Positions 42,549-50,796 of a stretch of DNA of 64,000 bases are shown one piece after another. The DNA comes from Pseudomonas alkylphenolica. Lineage in GTDB: Bacteria; Pseudomonadota; Gammaproteobacteria; Pseudomonadales; Pseudomonadaceae. A model generated the notes under the pieces. The model was not told where the DNA came from. It was given only the letters and a program-made list of their open reading frames with translations, and made no database searches. The DNA is taken from the NCBI RefSeq assembly GCF_004025535.1, contig NZ_QJRG01000049.1:1-64000 (forward strand), written 5' to 3'. Positions within the stretch are counted from its first letter, which is position 1, and each line of letters starts with the position of its first letter. Made by a program: the position numbers and the translations under genes.

Positions 42549-43397
42549 ATGAAAATGCGACGACTCCTGGGGGTGGGCACCGCCCTGGTAATGGCCATCG
42601 GTGCTGCGCAGGCGATGGCCAAGGAAGTAAGCATCGGCTACGTCGATGGCTGGTCCGACAGTGTAGCGACCACCAACGTGGCAGCCGAAGTGATCAGGCA
42701 GAAGCTCGGTTACGACGTCAAACTGCAGGCCGTGGCGACCGGGATCATGTGGCAGGGGGTGGCCACCGGTAAACTCGACGCGATGATGTCGGCCTGGCTG
42801 CCGGTGACCCACGGCGACTACTGGACCAAGAACAAGGACAATGTCGTCGACTACGGGCCGAACTTCACGGATGCCAAGATCGGTCTGATCGTCCCCGACT
42901 ACGTCAAGGCGCAGAGCGTCGCCGACCTCAAGACCGACACCAGCTTCAAGAACAAGATCGTCGGTATCGACGCCGGCTCCGGGGTCATGCTGAAAACCGA
43001 CCAGGCCATCAAGGACTACGACCTGACAGGCTACAAGCTGCAAGCCAGCTCCGGCGCTGCAATGACCTCGGAACTGGGCCGTGCCTATGCCAAACAGCAG
43101 TCCATTGCCGTGACCGGCTGGGTACCGCACTGGATGTTTGCCAAATGGAAGCTGAAATTCCTCGATGACCCTAAAGGCGTGTACGGCGCCGCCGAAACCG
43201 TCAACAGCATCGGCAGCAAGGAACTGGCGACCAAGGCGCCGGAAGTGGCCGACTTCCTGAAAAAATTCCGCTGGCAGTCCAAGGATGAGATCGGTGAGGT
43301 CATGTTGGCCATTCAAGAGGGCGCAAAACCCGAAGCGGCGGCCAAGGACTGGGTGGCCAAGCACCCGGATCGGGTTGCCGAATGGACCGCTAAATAA
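42549..43397 (+). CDS. Glycine betaine/choline-type ABC binding protein, orphan
   Basis: A 282-residue periplasmic protein of the OpuAC family with a signal peptide (MKMRRLLGVGTALVMAIGAAQAMA). Aromatic residues for quaternary ammonium binding appear in IGYVDGWSDSV, MMSAWLPVTHGDYW and GWVPHWMFAKW. No permease or ATPase gene is adjacent, so it probably works with a shared betaine/choline transporter, as several Pseudomonas binding proteins do. It is followed by a terminator at 43428. The start is the ATG at 42549 with GAGGGG upstream. Confidence 0.87.
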   Translation: MKMRRLLGVGTALVMAIGAAQAMAKEVSIGYVDGWSDSVATTNVAAEVIRQKLGYDVKLQAVATGIMWQGVATGKLDAMMSAWLPVTHGDYWTKNKDNVVDYGPNFTDAKIGLIVPDYVKAQSVADLKTDTSFKNKIVGIDAGSGVMLKTDQAIKDYDLTGYKLQASSGAAMTSELGRAYAKQQSIAVTGWVPHWMFAKWKLKFLDDPKGVYGAAETVNSIGSKELATKAPEVADFLKKFRWQSKDEIGEVMLAIQEGAKPEAAAKDWVAKHPDRVAEWTAK

Positions 43398-43427
43398 TGG
43401 CCTAAGGCTTCTATCTGGCACTTTCCA

Positions 43428-43467
43428 GGGCCGCAGCACCGAAAATCGGGCTGCGGCCCTTGTCGTT
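43428..43467 (+). terminator. Terminator after the betaine-binding protein gene
   Basis: GGGCCGCAGC (43428-43437) pairs with GCTGCGGCCC (43450-43459) around a 12-base loop, followed by TTGTCGTTT. Confidence 0.75.
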
Positions 43468-43475
43468 TCAGGCTG

Positions 43476-43490
43476 TTACCGAATCGGTAA
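43476..43490. promoter_or_regulatory. Palindrome upstream of yjcH-actP
   Basis: TTACCG-AAT-CGGTAA is a perfect 6-3-6 palindrome about 100 bases before yjcH, in the promoter region. It could bind a dimeric regulator of acetate uptake; no specific regulator can be named from sequence. Confidence 0.4.
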
Positions 43491-43589
43491 AAGAGTTTTG
43501 CATCTAAGACTAAGGTCGTCTGGAGCGCGTCCATAGGCAGCATAAAGTGGAGTGGGTTCTACCTAATCTGTGCTGCGAGGACAAAAACA

Positions 43590-43901
43590 ATGAACGACAG
43601 CATTTACCTCTCGATTCAAAACAGCTCGAGGTTCAAAGAGCTGGTGTCAAAGCGCGAACGGTTCGCCTGGATTCTCTCGGCGATCATGCTCGGTCTCTAC
43701 GCGGGCTTCATTTTGTTGATTGCTTACGGTCCACAAGTGTTGGGGCACAAGATCAGCCCCGACTCGTCGATCACCTGGGGTATTCCCCTGGGCGTTGGCT
43801 TGATCGTCTCGGCTTTCATCCTCACTGGCATTTACGTGCGTCGTGCCAACGGTGAGTTCGATGAGCTGAACAAAGCGATTCTCAAGGAGGCACAGCAATG
43901 A
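43590..43901 (+). CDS. yjcH: DUF485 inner-membrane protein YjcH
   Basis: A 103-residue protein with two membrane segments (LSAIMLGLYAGFILLIAYG and GIPLGVGLIVSAFILTGIYV) and the SSRFKELVSKRERF front typical of DUF485. It precedes actP and overlaps it by four bases (ATGA), so it is translated with the acetate permease; it probably assists that transporter. Confidence 0.92.
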   Translation: MNDSIYLSIQNSSRFKELVSKRERFAWILSAIMLGLYAGFILLIAYGPQVLGHKISPDSSITWGIPLGVGLIVSAFILTGIYVRRANGEFDELNKAILKEAQQ

Positions 43902-45556
43902 TCCGGCGTCTACTGGCAACCCTGGCCTTCGGCGTTTTTGCACCCGCCGTCTGGGCCGCCGACGCCCTCACCGGCGAAGTGCAGAAACAACCTTTGAACG
44001 TTGCGGCGATCCTCATGTTCGTCGCCTTCGTCGGTGCCACCCTGTGCATTACGTACTGGGCCTCCAAACGCAACAAGACTGCTGCCGACTATTACTCTGC
44101 CGGTGGCCGTATCACCGGTTTCCAGAATGGCCTGGCGATTGCCGGCGACTACATGTCGGCCGCCTCGTTCCTGGGTATTTCCGCGCTGGTGTTCACCTCT
44201 GGCTACGACGGCCTGATCTACTCGATCGGCTTCCTGGTGGGCTGGCCGATCATCCTGTTCCTGATCGCCGAGCGCCTGCGTAACCTGGGCAAATACACCT
44301 TTGCCGACGTGGCCTCGTACCGCCTCGGGCAAAAAGAAATCCGCACCCTGTCGGCCTCCGGCTCGCTGGTGGTGGTGGCGTTCTACCTGATCGCGCAAAT
44401 GGTCGGTGCCGGCAAGCTGATCCAGCTGCTGTTCGGCCTCGACTACCATGTCGCGGTGATCCTGGTGGGTATCCTGATGTGTCTGTACGTGCTGTTCGGC
44501 GGCATGCTGGCCACCACCTGGGTACAGATCATCAAGGCAGTCCTGCTGCTCTCCGGTGCCAGCTTCATGGCGCTGATGGTGATGAAACACGTCAATTTCG
44601 ACTTCAACGCACTGTTCTCCGAGGCCATCAAGGTTCACCCCAAAGGTGAAGCGATCATGAGCCCGGGCGGTCTGGTCAAAGACCCGATCTCGGCCTTCTC
44701 CCTGGGCCTGGCGCTGATGTTCGGTACCGCTGGCCTGCCGCACATCCTGATGCGCTTCTTCACCGTGAGCGACGCCAAGGAAGCGCGTAAGAGCGTGCTG
44801 TATGCAACCGGGTTCATCGGCTACTTCTACATCCTGACTTTCATCATCGGTTTTGGCGCAATCCTGCTGGTCAGCACCAACCCGGACTTCAAGGATGCAG
44901 CGGGCGCCCTGATCGGCGGCAACAACATGGCAGCGGTGCACCTGGCTGACGCCGTTGGTGGCAGCGTGTTCCTCGGCTTCATCTCGGCGGTGGCCTTCGC
45001 GACCATCCTGGCAGTAGTGGCCGGTCTGACCCTGGCCGGTGCCTCGGCAGTGTCCCACGACCTGTATGCCAGCGTGATCAAGAAGGGCAAGGCCAACGAA
45101 AAGGATGAAATCCGCGTGTCGAAGATCACCACCATCGCCCTGGCGGTGCTGGCGATCGGCCTGGGTATCCTGTTCGAAAGCCAGAACATTGCGTTCATGG
45201 TGGGCCTGGCGTTCTCCATTGCCGCCAGCTGCAACTTCCCGGTACTGCTGCTCTCGATGTACTGGAAGAAGCTGACCACCCGTGGCGCCATGATCGGCGG
45301 CTGGCTGGGCCTGATCAGTGCGGTGGCCCTGATGATCCTTGGCCCGACCATCTGGGTACAGATCCTCGGTCACGAGAAAGCGATCTACCCGTACGAGTAC
45401 CCGGCGCTGTTCTCGATGATCATCGCCTTTGTCGGCATCTGGTTCTTCTCGATCACCGACAAGTCCAAGGCTGCTGACGATGAACGTGCACTGTTCTTCC
45501 CGCAGTTCGTGCGTTCGCAGACTGGCCTGGGTGCCAGCGGTGCCGTGTCGCACTGA
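43898..45556 (+). CDS. actP: Acetate/cation symporter ActP
   Basis: A 552-residue sodium:solute symporter family protein with a signal-like N-terminus and about thirteen membrane segments. Characteristic ActP segments are ADYYSAGGRITGFQNGLAIAGDYMSAASFLG (about 65-95, split by the conserved Gly and Asp), RLGQKEIRTLSA and KKLTTRGAMIGGW. It takes up acetate with sodium or protons for use by acetyl-CoA synthetase. No acs gene lies nearby. A terminator follows at 45576. Confidence 0.95.
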   Translation: MIRRLLATLAFGVFAPAVWAADALTGEVQKQPLNVAAILMFVAFVGATLCITYWASKRNKTAADYYSAGGRITGFQNGLAIAGDYMSAASFLGISALVFTSGYDGLIYSIGFLVGWPIILFLIAERLRNLGKYTFADVASYRLGQKEIRTLSASGSLVVVAFYLIAQMVGAGKLIQLLFGLDYHVAVILVGILMCLYVLFGGMLATTWVQIIKAVLLLSGASFMALMVMKHVNFDFNALFSEAIKVHPKGEAIMSPGGLVKDPISAFSLGLALMFGTAGLPHILMRFFTVSDAKEARKSVLYATGFIGYFYILTFIIGFGAILLVSTNPDFKDAAGALIGGNNMAAVHLADAVGGSVFLGFISAVAFATILAVVAGLTLAGASAVSHDLYASVIKKGKANEKDEIRVSKITTIALAVLAIGLGILFESQNIAFMVGLAFSIAASCNFPVLLLSMYWKKLTTRGAMIGGWLGLISAVALMILGPTIWVQILGHEKAIYPYEYPALFSMIIAFVGIWFFSITDKSKAADDERALFFPQFVRSQTGLGASGAVSH

Positions 45557-45575
45557 TGCTTGATACGTAAACTGA

Positions 45576-45607
45576 CAACGCCCCGCTTGACGGGGCGTTG
45601 TTGTTTT
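45576..45607 (+). terminator. Terminator after actP
   Basis: CAACGCCCCG and CGGGGCGTTG pair around CTTGA, followed by TTGTTTT. It begins 20 bases after the actP stop. Confidence 0.85.
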
Positions 45608-45646
45608 CGCTAGCGGCGCAGGCTATCGCCAGGAGCCTCAAAGTGC

Positions 45647-45799
45647 CTAAATTTTGCCGAGCAACAGCAGGATCAACAGGATGATCAGCACGGTCCCGAT
45701 GATGCCGGACGGACCATACCCCCAACTTCTGGAGTGCGGGAAGACAGGTAAGCCACCGATCAACAGCAGTATCAGAATGATGATGAGAATGGTGCCCAT
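45647..45799 (-). CDS. DUF3309 tiny membrane protein
   Basis: A 50-residue, highly hydrophobic protein. The first half (GTILIIILILLLIGGLP) and the second half (GTVLIILLILLLLGKI) are near-repeats flanking a polar turn (PHSRSWGYGPSG). This is the DUF3309 pattern, unknown in function and often linked to envelope stress. AAGGAC lies seven bases before the ATG at 45799. Confidence 0.87.
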   Translation of the reverse strand: MGTILIIILILLLIGGLPVFPHSRSWGYGPSGIIGTVLIILLILLLLGKI

Positions 45800-46033
45800 G
45801 GCAGTGTCCTTGTGTGACGGTAGGGGATAGGCGTATCAGTACAGTCCTTCAGTTCGGTCACAGGTTTCATGTCCGCTTGTTAATTGCGACCCCTGCGTGC
45901 AACGAAAAGTTTAATTAATCGTGGTTTCGCCACTGTTTGCCCAGGTCATTCAGGCGGTTGATGGAGCGTGGGTGCGGCGGTTGCCTTCGCTACACTGGCC
46001 ATCACTCTCCAGAACAGAACAAGGCATCCGTCT

Positions 46034-46849
46034 ATGCACAATCGCATGATGATCACTGGCGCAGGCTCCGGGCTTGGCCGCGAAATCGCACTGCGCTGGG
46101 CCCGTGAGGGCTGGCGCCTGGCGTTGGCCGATGTCAACGAAGCCGGTTTGCGCGACACCCTGGTACAGGTGCGCGAGGCGGGCGGTGATGGCTTCGTACA
46201 ACGCTGCGACGTGCGCGATTACAGTCAGCTGACCGCGCTGGCCCAGGCTTGCGAAGAAAAGTTCGGCGGCATCGATGTGATCGTCAACAATGCCGGCGTG
46301 GCCTCGGGTGGCTTTTTCAGCGAGCTGTCGCTGGAAGACTGGGAGTGGCAGCTGTCGATCAACCTGATGGGCGTGGTCAAGGGCTGCAAGGCCTTCCTGC
46401 CGATGCTTGAGCGCAGCAAGGGCCGCATCATCAACATCGCCTCGATGGCCGCGCTGATGCAAGGTCCGGCCATGAGCAACTACAACGTCGCCAAGGCCGG
46501 CGTACTGGCACTTTCGGAAAGCCTGCTGATTGAATTGCGCGACCAGGAGGTGGCAGTGCATGTAGTGTGCCCGTCGTTCTTCCAGACCAACCTGCTGGAT
46601 TCGTTCCGCGGGCCGACTCCGGCGATGAAGGCGCAGGTAGGTAAACTTCTGGAAAGCTCGCCGATCTCTGCCGCCGATATTGCCGACTACATCTTTGCGC
46701 AGGTGGCCGACGGCCAGTTCCTGATCCTGCCTCACGAACAGGGCCGCGCGGCCTGGCAGCTCAAGCAACGCAACCCGCAGATGCTTTACGACGAGATGGC
46801 CAGCATGGCCGGAAAAATGCGCGCCAAGGCCCGCCCGTCGCAAGCCTGA
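46034..46849 (+). CDS. Short-chain dehydrogenase/reductase
   Basis: A 271-residue SDR with cofactor motif TGAGSGLG near residue 10, NNAG near residue 85 and the catalytic set S (IASMAAL), Y and K (YNVAK) near residue 150. A long C-terminal part (about 195-271) suggests a classical SDR with a lipid or bulky substrate; NADP preference is not clear. Start: ATG at 46034 with AAGG upstream; the frame is open to 45968 without a ribosome binding site. Confidence 0.85.
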   Translation: MHNRMMITGAGSGLGREIALRWAREGWRLALADVNEAGLRDTLVQVREAGGDGFVQRCDVRDYSQLTALAQACEEKFGGIDVIVNNAGVASGGFFSELSLEDWEWQLSINLMGVVKGCKAFLPMLERSKGRIINIASMAALMQGPAMSNYNVAKAGVLALSESLLIELRDQEVAVHVVCPSFFQTNLLDSFRGPTPAMKAQVGKLLESSPISAADIADYIFAQVADGQFLILPHEQGRAAWQLKQRNPQMLYDEMASMAGKMRAKARPSQA

Positions 46850-46900
46850 GTGCAGGCATCAGGTATGCTTGGCGAATTCTGAAGGCTGTGAGTACCTGGT

Positions 46901-47233
46901 GTGATCAACTACCTGTGGTTTTTCCTCGCGGCGGTCTTCGAGATCGCCGGTTGCTATGCGTTCTACATGTGGCTGCGGCTGGGCAAGAGCGGCTGGTGGA
47001 TTGCCCCCGCGCTGCTAAGCCTGACCCTCTTTGCACTGATCCTTACCCGCGTAGAGGCGGCTTATGCCGGACGCGCTTACGCCGCTTACGGTGGCATCTA
47101 TATCGTCACCTCATTGCTCTGGCTGGCGCTGGTCGAGCGTGCGCGGCCGCTGGGCAGCGACTGGATCGGCGCGCTGTTGTGTGTGCTGGGCGCCAGCATC
47201 ATTGTGCTGGGGCCGCGTTTGCAGAGTGCTTGA
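46901..47233 (+). CDS. UPF0060 (YnfA) membrane protein
   Basis: A 110-residue protein with four membrane segments beginning INYLWFFLAAVFEIAGCYAFYMWLR, the UPF0060 hallmark (early glutamate and cysteine in helix 1), with RVEAAYAGRAYAAYGGIYI following. The fold is that of small multidrug resistance-like exporters; substrate unknown. GTG start at 46901. Confidence 0.92.
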   Translation: MINYLWFFLAAVFEIAGCYAFYMWLRLGKSGWWIAPALLSLTLFALILTRVEAAYAGRAYAAYGGIYIVTSLLWLALVERARPLGSDWIGALLCVLGASIIVLGPRLQSA

Positions 47234-47355
47234 GCGCGCTGAAATGGTGGAAATCTGTAGGTCTTTTCGCCAGCGCTAGTGGGATTGGTCTATTTGATGG
47301 GCGGCGTATTGAAGCGTTCCGACCCCGCGTGCAGTCTCCAAATTCTCACCTTTGT

Positions 47356-47366
47356 GGAGGATCGGA
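47356..47366 (+). promoter_or_regulatory. Clustered GGA motifs at the rsmI ribosome binding site
   Basis: Three GGA triplets occur within eleven bases (47356, 47359, 47364) directly before the rsmI ATG and include its Shine-Dalgarno sequence. CsrA/Rsm proteins bind GGA at ribosome binding sites, so self-repression or control by RsmA/RsmE is plausible but unproven. Confidence 0.4.
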
Positions 47367-47368
47367 GC

Positions 47369-47551
47369 ATGTTGGTAATCGGCCGTGAAGTAGGCGAAGT
47401 CATCACCATTGATGAGCACATCAAGGTCAAGGTGCTGTCGGTGGAAGGCAACGTGGTGCGCTTCGGTATCAGCGCACCACGGGAAATCGAAGTCCATCGC
47501 GCAGAAATCTATCGGCGCATTGCCGAGCTGACGGCAAAAAGTGGCGGTTGA
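47369..47551 (+). CDS. rsmI: CsrA-family RNA-binding regulator, RsmI-like
   Basis: A 60-residue CsrA homologue, MLVIGREVGEVITIDEHIKV at the N-terminus, with the RNA-contacting region APREIEVHRAEIY at the C-terminus (arginine of the VHR motif present). It differs from the canonical MLILTRRVGE start and so looks like a divergent third paralogue (RsmI type) rather than RsmA. It represses or stabilises mRNAs by binding GGA sites. GGAGG precedes the ATG at 47369. Its stop abuts the convergent yheU stop with no gap. Confidence 0.88.
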   Translation: MLVIGREVGEVITIDEHIKVKVLSVEGNVVRFGISAPREIEVHRAEIYRRIAELTAKSGG

Positions 47552-47779
47552 TCAGTCGAACAACTCTTTGGGGATGTCGTGCTTGGCCAGCAGCTGGCAT
47601 TGCTGGCTGTCGAGGTCGAAGAGAATGAACGCCTGCTTTTTCGCCAGTGCCTGGCGCACACGCAACACGCGGGTTTCCAGTGGAGTGTCATCGCCGTTGT
47701 CGGTGCCGTCGCGGGTGACGAAGTCCTCGATCAGGCGGGTGAGGGTTTCGGCTTCCAGTTGGTTGTAGGGAATCAGCAT
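47552..47779 (-). CDS. YheU family (UPF0270) small protein
   Basis: A 75-residue protein starting MLIPYNQLEAETLTRLIEDFV, the fixed front of UPF0270, with TRDGTD following. Function unknown. It is acidic and soluble. It is convergent with rsmI, the two stop codons touching. No other partner gene is adjacent on its strand. Confidence 0.92.
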   Translation of the reverse strand: MLIPYNQLEAETLTRLIEDFVTRDGTDNGDDTPLETRVLRVRQALAKKQAFILFDLDSQQCQLLAKHDIPKELFD

Positions 47780-47848
47780 AAATAAACAGGGCAGGCTTGG
47801 CGAAGTGTGTGTACATGCTACGCCAAACCGCGCCTGCCTGTGTAGGCG

Positions 47849-49033
47849 CTAGGCCTTGTTGCCGACCAGGCTGTCGACTGCTGGTACCCGGGTATCACTT
47901 TCCATTTGCGTCTCATGCTCCAACTGGTGGCTGAAGCTTTCCAGCGAACTGCCGGTGGCTTGCGAGTCGCTGGCAAACACCGGCGGGCTGAGCAGGTAGG
48001 CGGTCAGCAGGCGACTGAGTGCGGCCAGGCTGTCGATGTGGGTGCGCTCGTATCCATGGGTGGCATCGCATCCAAAGGCCAGCAGCGCCGTGCGGATGTC
48101 GTGGCCGGCAGTAATGGCTGAATGAGCATCGCTGAAGTAGTAGCGAAACACATCGCGACGGGCCGGCAATTCGTGTTCGCGGGCCAGTTTCAGCAAGTGC
48201 CGCGACAGGTGATAGTCGTAGGGGCCGGCCGAGTCTTGCATGGCGACGCTGACCGCATGCTCGCTGGAGTGCTGGCCGGGGGCGACCGGGGCGATGTCGA
48301 TGCCGACGAACTCGCTGACATCCCAGGGCAGTGCAGCCGCCGCGCCGGAGCCGGTTTCTTCGGTGATGGTGAATAGCGGATGGCAGTCGATCAACGGCTG
48401 CGCGCCGCTGTCGACGACCGCCTTGAGCGAGGCCAGCAGCGCCGCGACCCCTGCCTTGTCGTCCAGGTGGCGGGCGCTGATATGACCGCTCTCGGTGAAT
48501 TCGGGCAGCGGATCGAAGGCGACGAAATCACCGATGTCCACCCCCAGTGTCTGGCAGTCGGCGCGGGTCGCGCAGTAGGCATCCAGGCGCAACTCGATAT
48601 GCTCCCAGCTTACCGGCATCTGGTCGATGGCGGTGTTGAAGGCGTGTCCGCTGGCCATCAGGGGCAGTACGCTACCGCGCAACACGCCGTTGTCGGTAAA
48701 CACACTGACGCGGCTGCCCTCGGCAAAACGGCTGGACCAGCAGCCTACGGGTGCCAGCGAAAGGCGGCCGTTGTCCTGAATCGCCCGAACGCTGGCACCG
48801 ATGGTGTCGAGGTGGGCGGAAACCGCGCGGTCCGGCGAGCTTTTGCGGCCCTTGAGGGTGGCGCGGATGGTGCCGCGGCGCGTCAGTTCAAAGGGGATGC
48901 CGAGTTCTTCCAGGCGCTCGGCCACGTAGCGCACGATGGTGTCGGTAAAACCGGTGGGGCTGGGGATGGCGAGCATCTCCAGCAAGACTTTCTGCAGGTA
49001 GTTGAGGTCTGGCTGCGGGAGCTGATCAGGCAT
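47849..49033 (-). CDS. M42-family peptidase of the NAGGN osmoprotectant system
   Basis: A 394-residue zinc peptidase of the M42/glutamyl aminopeptidase type: AHLDTIGASV near residue 70, HLDDKAGVAALLAS near residue 180, TITEETGSGAA near residue 215, and late AITAGHDIRTALLAF. A charged tail follows. It is the third gene after asnO and ngg, an arrangement typical of the NAGGN operon, where the peptidase may process or recycle the dipeptide. I start at the ATG at 49033 with AGGAGG four bases upstream; TTG at 49051 is unlikely. Confidence 0.88.
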   Translation of the reverse strand: MPDQLPQPDLNYLQKVLLEMLAIPSPTGFTDTIVRYVAERLEELGIPFELTRRGTIRATLKGRKSSPDRAVSAHLDTIGASVRAIQDNGRLSLAPVGCWSSRFAEGSRVSVFTDNGVLRGSVLPLMASGHAFNTAIDQMPVSWEHIELRLDAYCATRADCQTLGVDIGDFVAFDPLPEFTESGHISARHLDDKAGVAALLASLKAVVDSGAQPLIDCHPLFTITEETGSGAAAALPWDVSEFVGIDIAPVAPGQHSSEHAVSVAMQDSAGPYDYHLSRHLLKLAREHELPARRDVFRYYFSDAHSAITAGHDIRTALLAFGCDATHGYERTHIDSLAALSRLLTAYLLSPPVFASDSQATGSSLESFSHQLEHETQMESDTRVPAVDSLVGNKA

Positions 49034-49047
49034 GGTGCCTCCTGTGT

Positions 49048-50793
49048 TCAAGGTGCCGGCCGGCTGTGCGGGAACAGCAGGTCGATGAAGCGTTCGGCGG
49101 TGGGTTGTGGCTCGTGGTTGGCGAGCCCGACGCGTTCGTTGGCTTCGATGAAGACATGCTCCGGCTGGTCGGCAGCGCGGACCATCAGGTCGAGGCCGAC
49201 CACCGGAATATCCAGGGCGCGGGCGGCACGAATCGCCGCGTCGGCCAGTACCGGATGCAGGCGCTCGGTGACATCTTCCAGGCAGCCACCGGTGTGCAGG
49301 TTGGCAGTGCGGCGTACGGCCAGGCGTTGGCCGGCCGGCAGCACCGTGTCGTAGTCGACACCCGCGGCGTGCAGGGTGCGCTGGGTTTCGTCATCCAGCG
49401 GGATATGGCTTTCGCCGGCAGTGGCGGCCTGGCGTCGGCGGCTTTGCGCTTCGATCAGCGCGCCGATGGCATGCTGGCCGTCGCCGACAATCTGTGCCGG
49501 GTGACGGATCGCGGCAGCCACCACCTCGAAGCCGATGACCACGATGCGCAGGTCTTTACCCTCGTGAAAGCTTTCCAGCAGCACCCGGCTGTCGAAACGC
49601 CGGGCATTGTCGATGGCGCGGGTGATCGCTTCCAGGCACGTCAGGTTGACCGCCACGCCCTGACCCTGCTCGCCGTCCAGCGGCTTGACGACCACAGCGC
49701 CGTGATCGTCGAGAAAGGCCTGGTTGTCATCGGCATTGCCTGCCAGTTGCTGCGCGGGTAGCTGCAGCCCGGCGTTTTTCAGCACTTTGTGGGTCAGGCT
49801 CTTGTCCTGGCACAGGGTCATGCTCACGGCGCTGGTTAGGTCGCTCAAGGATTCGCGGCAGCGTATCCGCCGGCCGCCCAGGCTGAGGGTGAACAGACCG
49901 GCGTCGGGGTCATCGACCTGAACATCGATGCCGCGCCGATAGGCTTCATCGACAATGATCCGGGCATACGGATTCAGGCCGGTTTCAGGGTTCGGGCCGA
50001 GGAACAGCGTCTGGTTGATGAGGTTTTTGCGTTTGATCGCGAAGGTCGGCAGGGTACGGAAACCCAATTTGGCGTAGAGCCGCTTGGCCTGGCGGTTGTC
50101 GTGCAGCACCGACAGGTCGAGGCAGCTCAGGCCCCGGCTCATGAAGTGTTCGATCAAGTGGCGCACCAGCACCTCGCCGACGCCCGGCCGGGTGCAATGC
50201 GGGTCAACCGCCAGGCACCAGAGGCTGCTGCCATGCTCGGGGTCGGCGAAGGCTTTGTGATGGTTCAGGCCCATGACGCTGCCGATCACCGCGCCGCTGT
50301 CTTCATCCTCGGCCAGCCAGTACACCGGGCCGCCGAGATGGTGCGGGGTCAGTAGCTCAGGATCGATGGCGAGCATGCCGCGCGCCAGGTACAGGGCGTT
50401 GACCGCTTGCCAGTCGCTGTCGCTTTGGGCGCGGCGGATGCGAAAGCCACGGAACACCCGTTGCGCCGGACGGTAGTCGCTGAACCACAGGCGCAAGGTG
50501 TCGGAAGGGTCGAGGAACAGCTGCTGCGGGGCCTGGGCCAGTACCTGCTGCGGTGCAGCCACGTACAGGGCGATATCGCGTTCGCCGTGCTGTTCATCCT
50601 GCAGGGCATCAGCCAGGCTTGCCGGGTCCGGGTAGGTGTGACCGATCAGCAGGCGGCCCCAGCCGCAGTGCAGCGAGCGCGGCTGGTCGTGAGGCTCGCT
50701 GCCATCGCCGGCCAGCTGCGCCTGCAAACGCTCGTAGGAGGGCACCTGGCCGCGCAACAGGCGCTGGCCATAAGGTGATGCATGGGCTTTCAT
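49048..50793 (-). CDS. ngg: N-acetylglutaminylglutamine synthetase
   Basis: A 581-residue fusion. Residues about 100-250 are a GNAT acetyltransferase (FRIRRAQSDSDWQAVNALY...VDPHCTRPGVGEVLVRHL) and residues about 290-580 an ATP-grasp ligase (VVVKPLDGEQGQGVAVNL, IVVIGFEVVAAAIR, FIEANERVGLANH). It is expected to make N-acetylglutaminylglutamine, the precursor of the osmoprotectant NAGGN. It lies between asnO and the M42 peptidase with gaps of 3 and 14 bases. Confidence 0.93.
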   Translation of the reverse strand: MKAHASPYGQRLLRGQVPSYERLQAQLAGDGSEPHDQPRSLHCGWGRLLIGHTYPDPASLADALQDEQHGERDIALYVAAPQQVLAQAPQQLFLDPSDTLRLWFSDYRPAQRVFRGFRIRRAQSDSDWQAVNALYLARGMLAIDPELLTPHHLGGPVYWLAEDEDSGAVIGSVMGLNHHKAFADPEHGSSLWCLAVDPHCTRPGVGEVLVRHLIEHFMSRGLSCLDLSVLHDNRQAKRLYAKLGFRTLPTFAIKRKNLINQTLFLGPNPETGLNPYARIIVDEAYRRGIDVQVDDPDAGLFTLSLGGRRIRCRESLSDLTSAVSMTLCQDKSLTHKVLKNAGLQLPAQQLAGNADDNQAFLDDHGAVVVKPLDGEQGQGVAVNLTCLEAITRAIDNARRFDSRVLLESFHEGKDLRIVVIGFEVVAAAIRHPAQIVGDGQHAIGALIEAQSRRRQAATAGESHIPLDDETQRTLHAAGVDYDTVLPAGQRLAVRRTANLHTGGCLEDVTERLHPVLADAAIRAARALDIPVVGLDLMVRAADQPEHVFIEANERVGLANHEPQPTAERFIDLLFPHSRPAP

Positions 50794-50796
50794 CGG

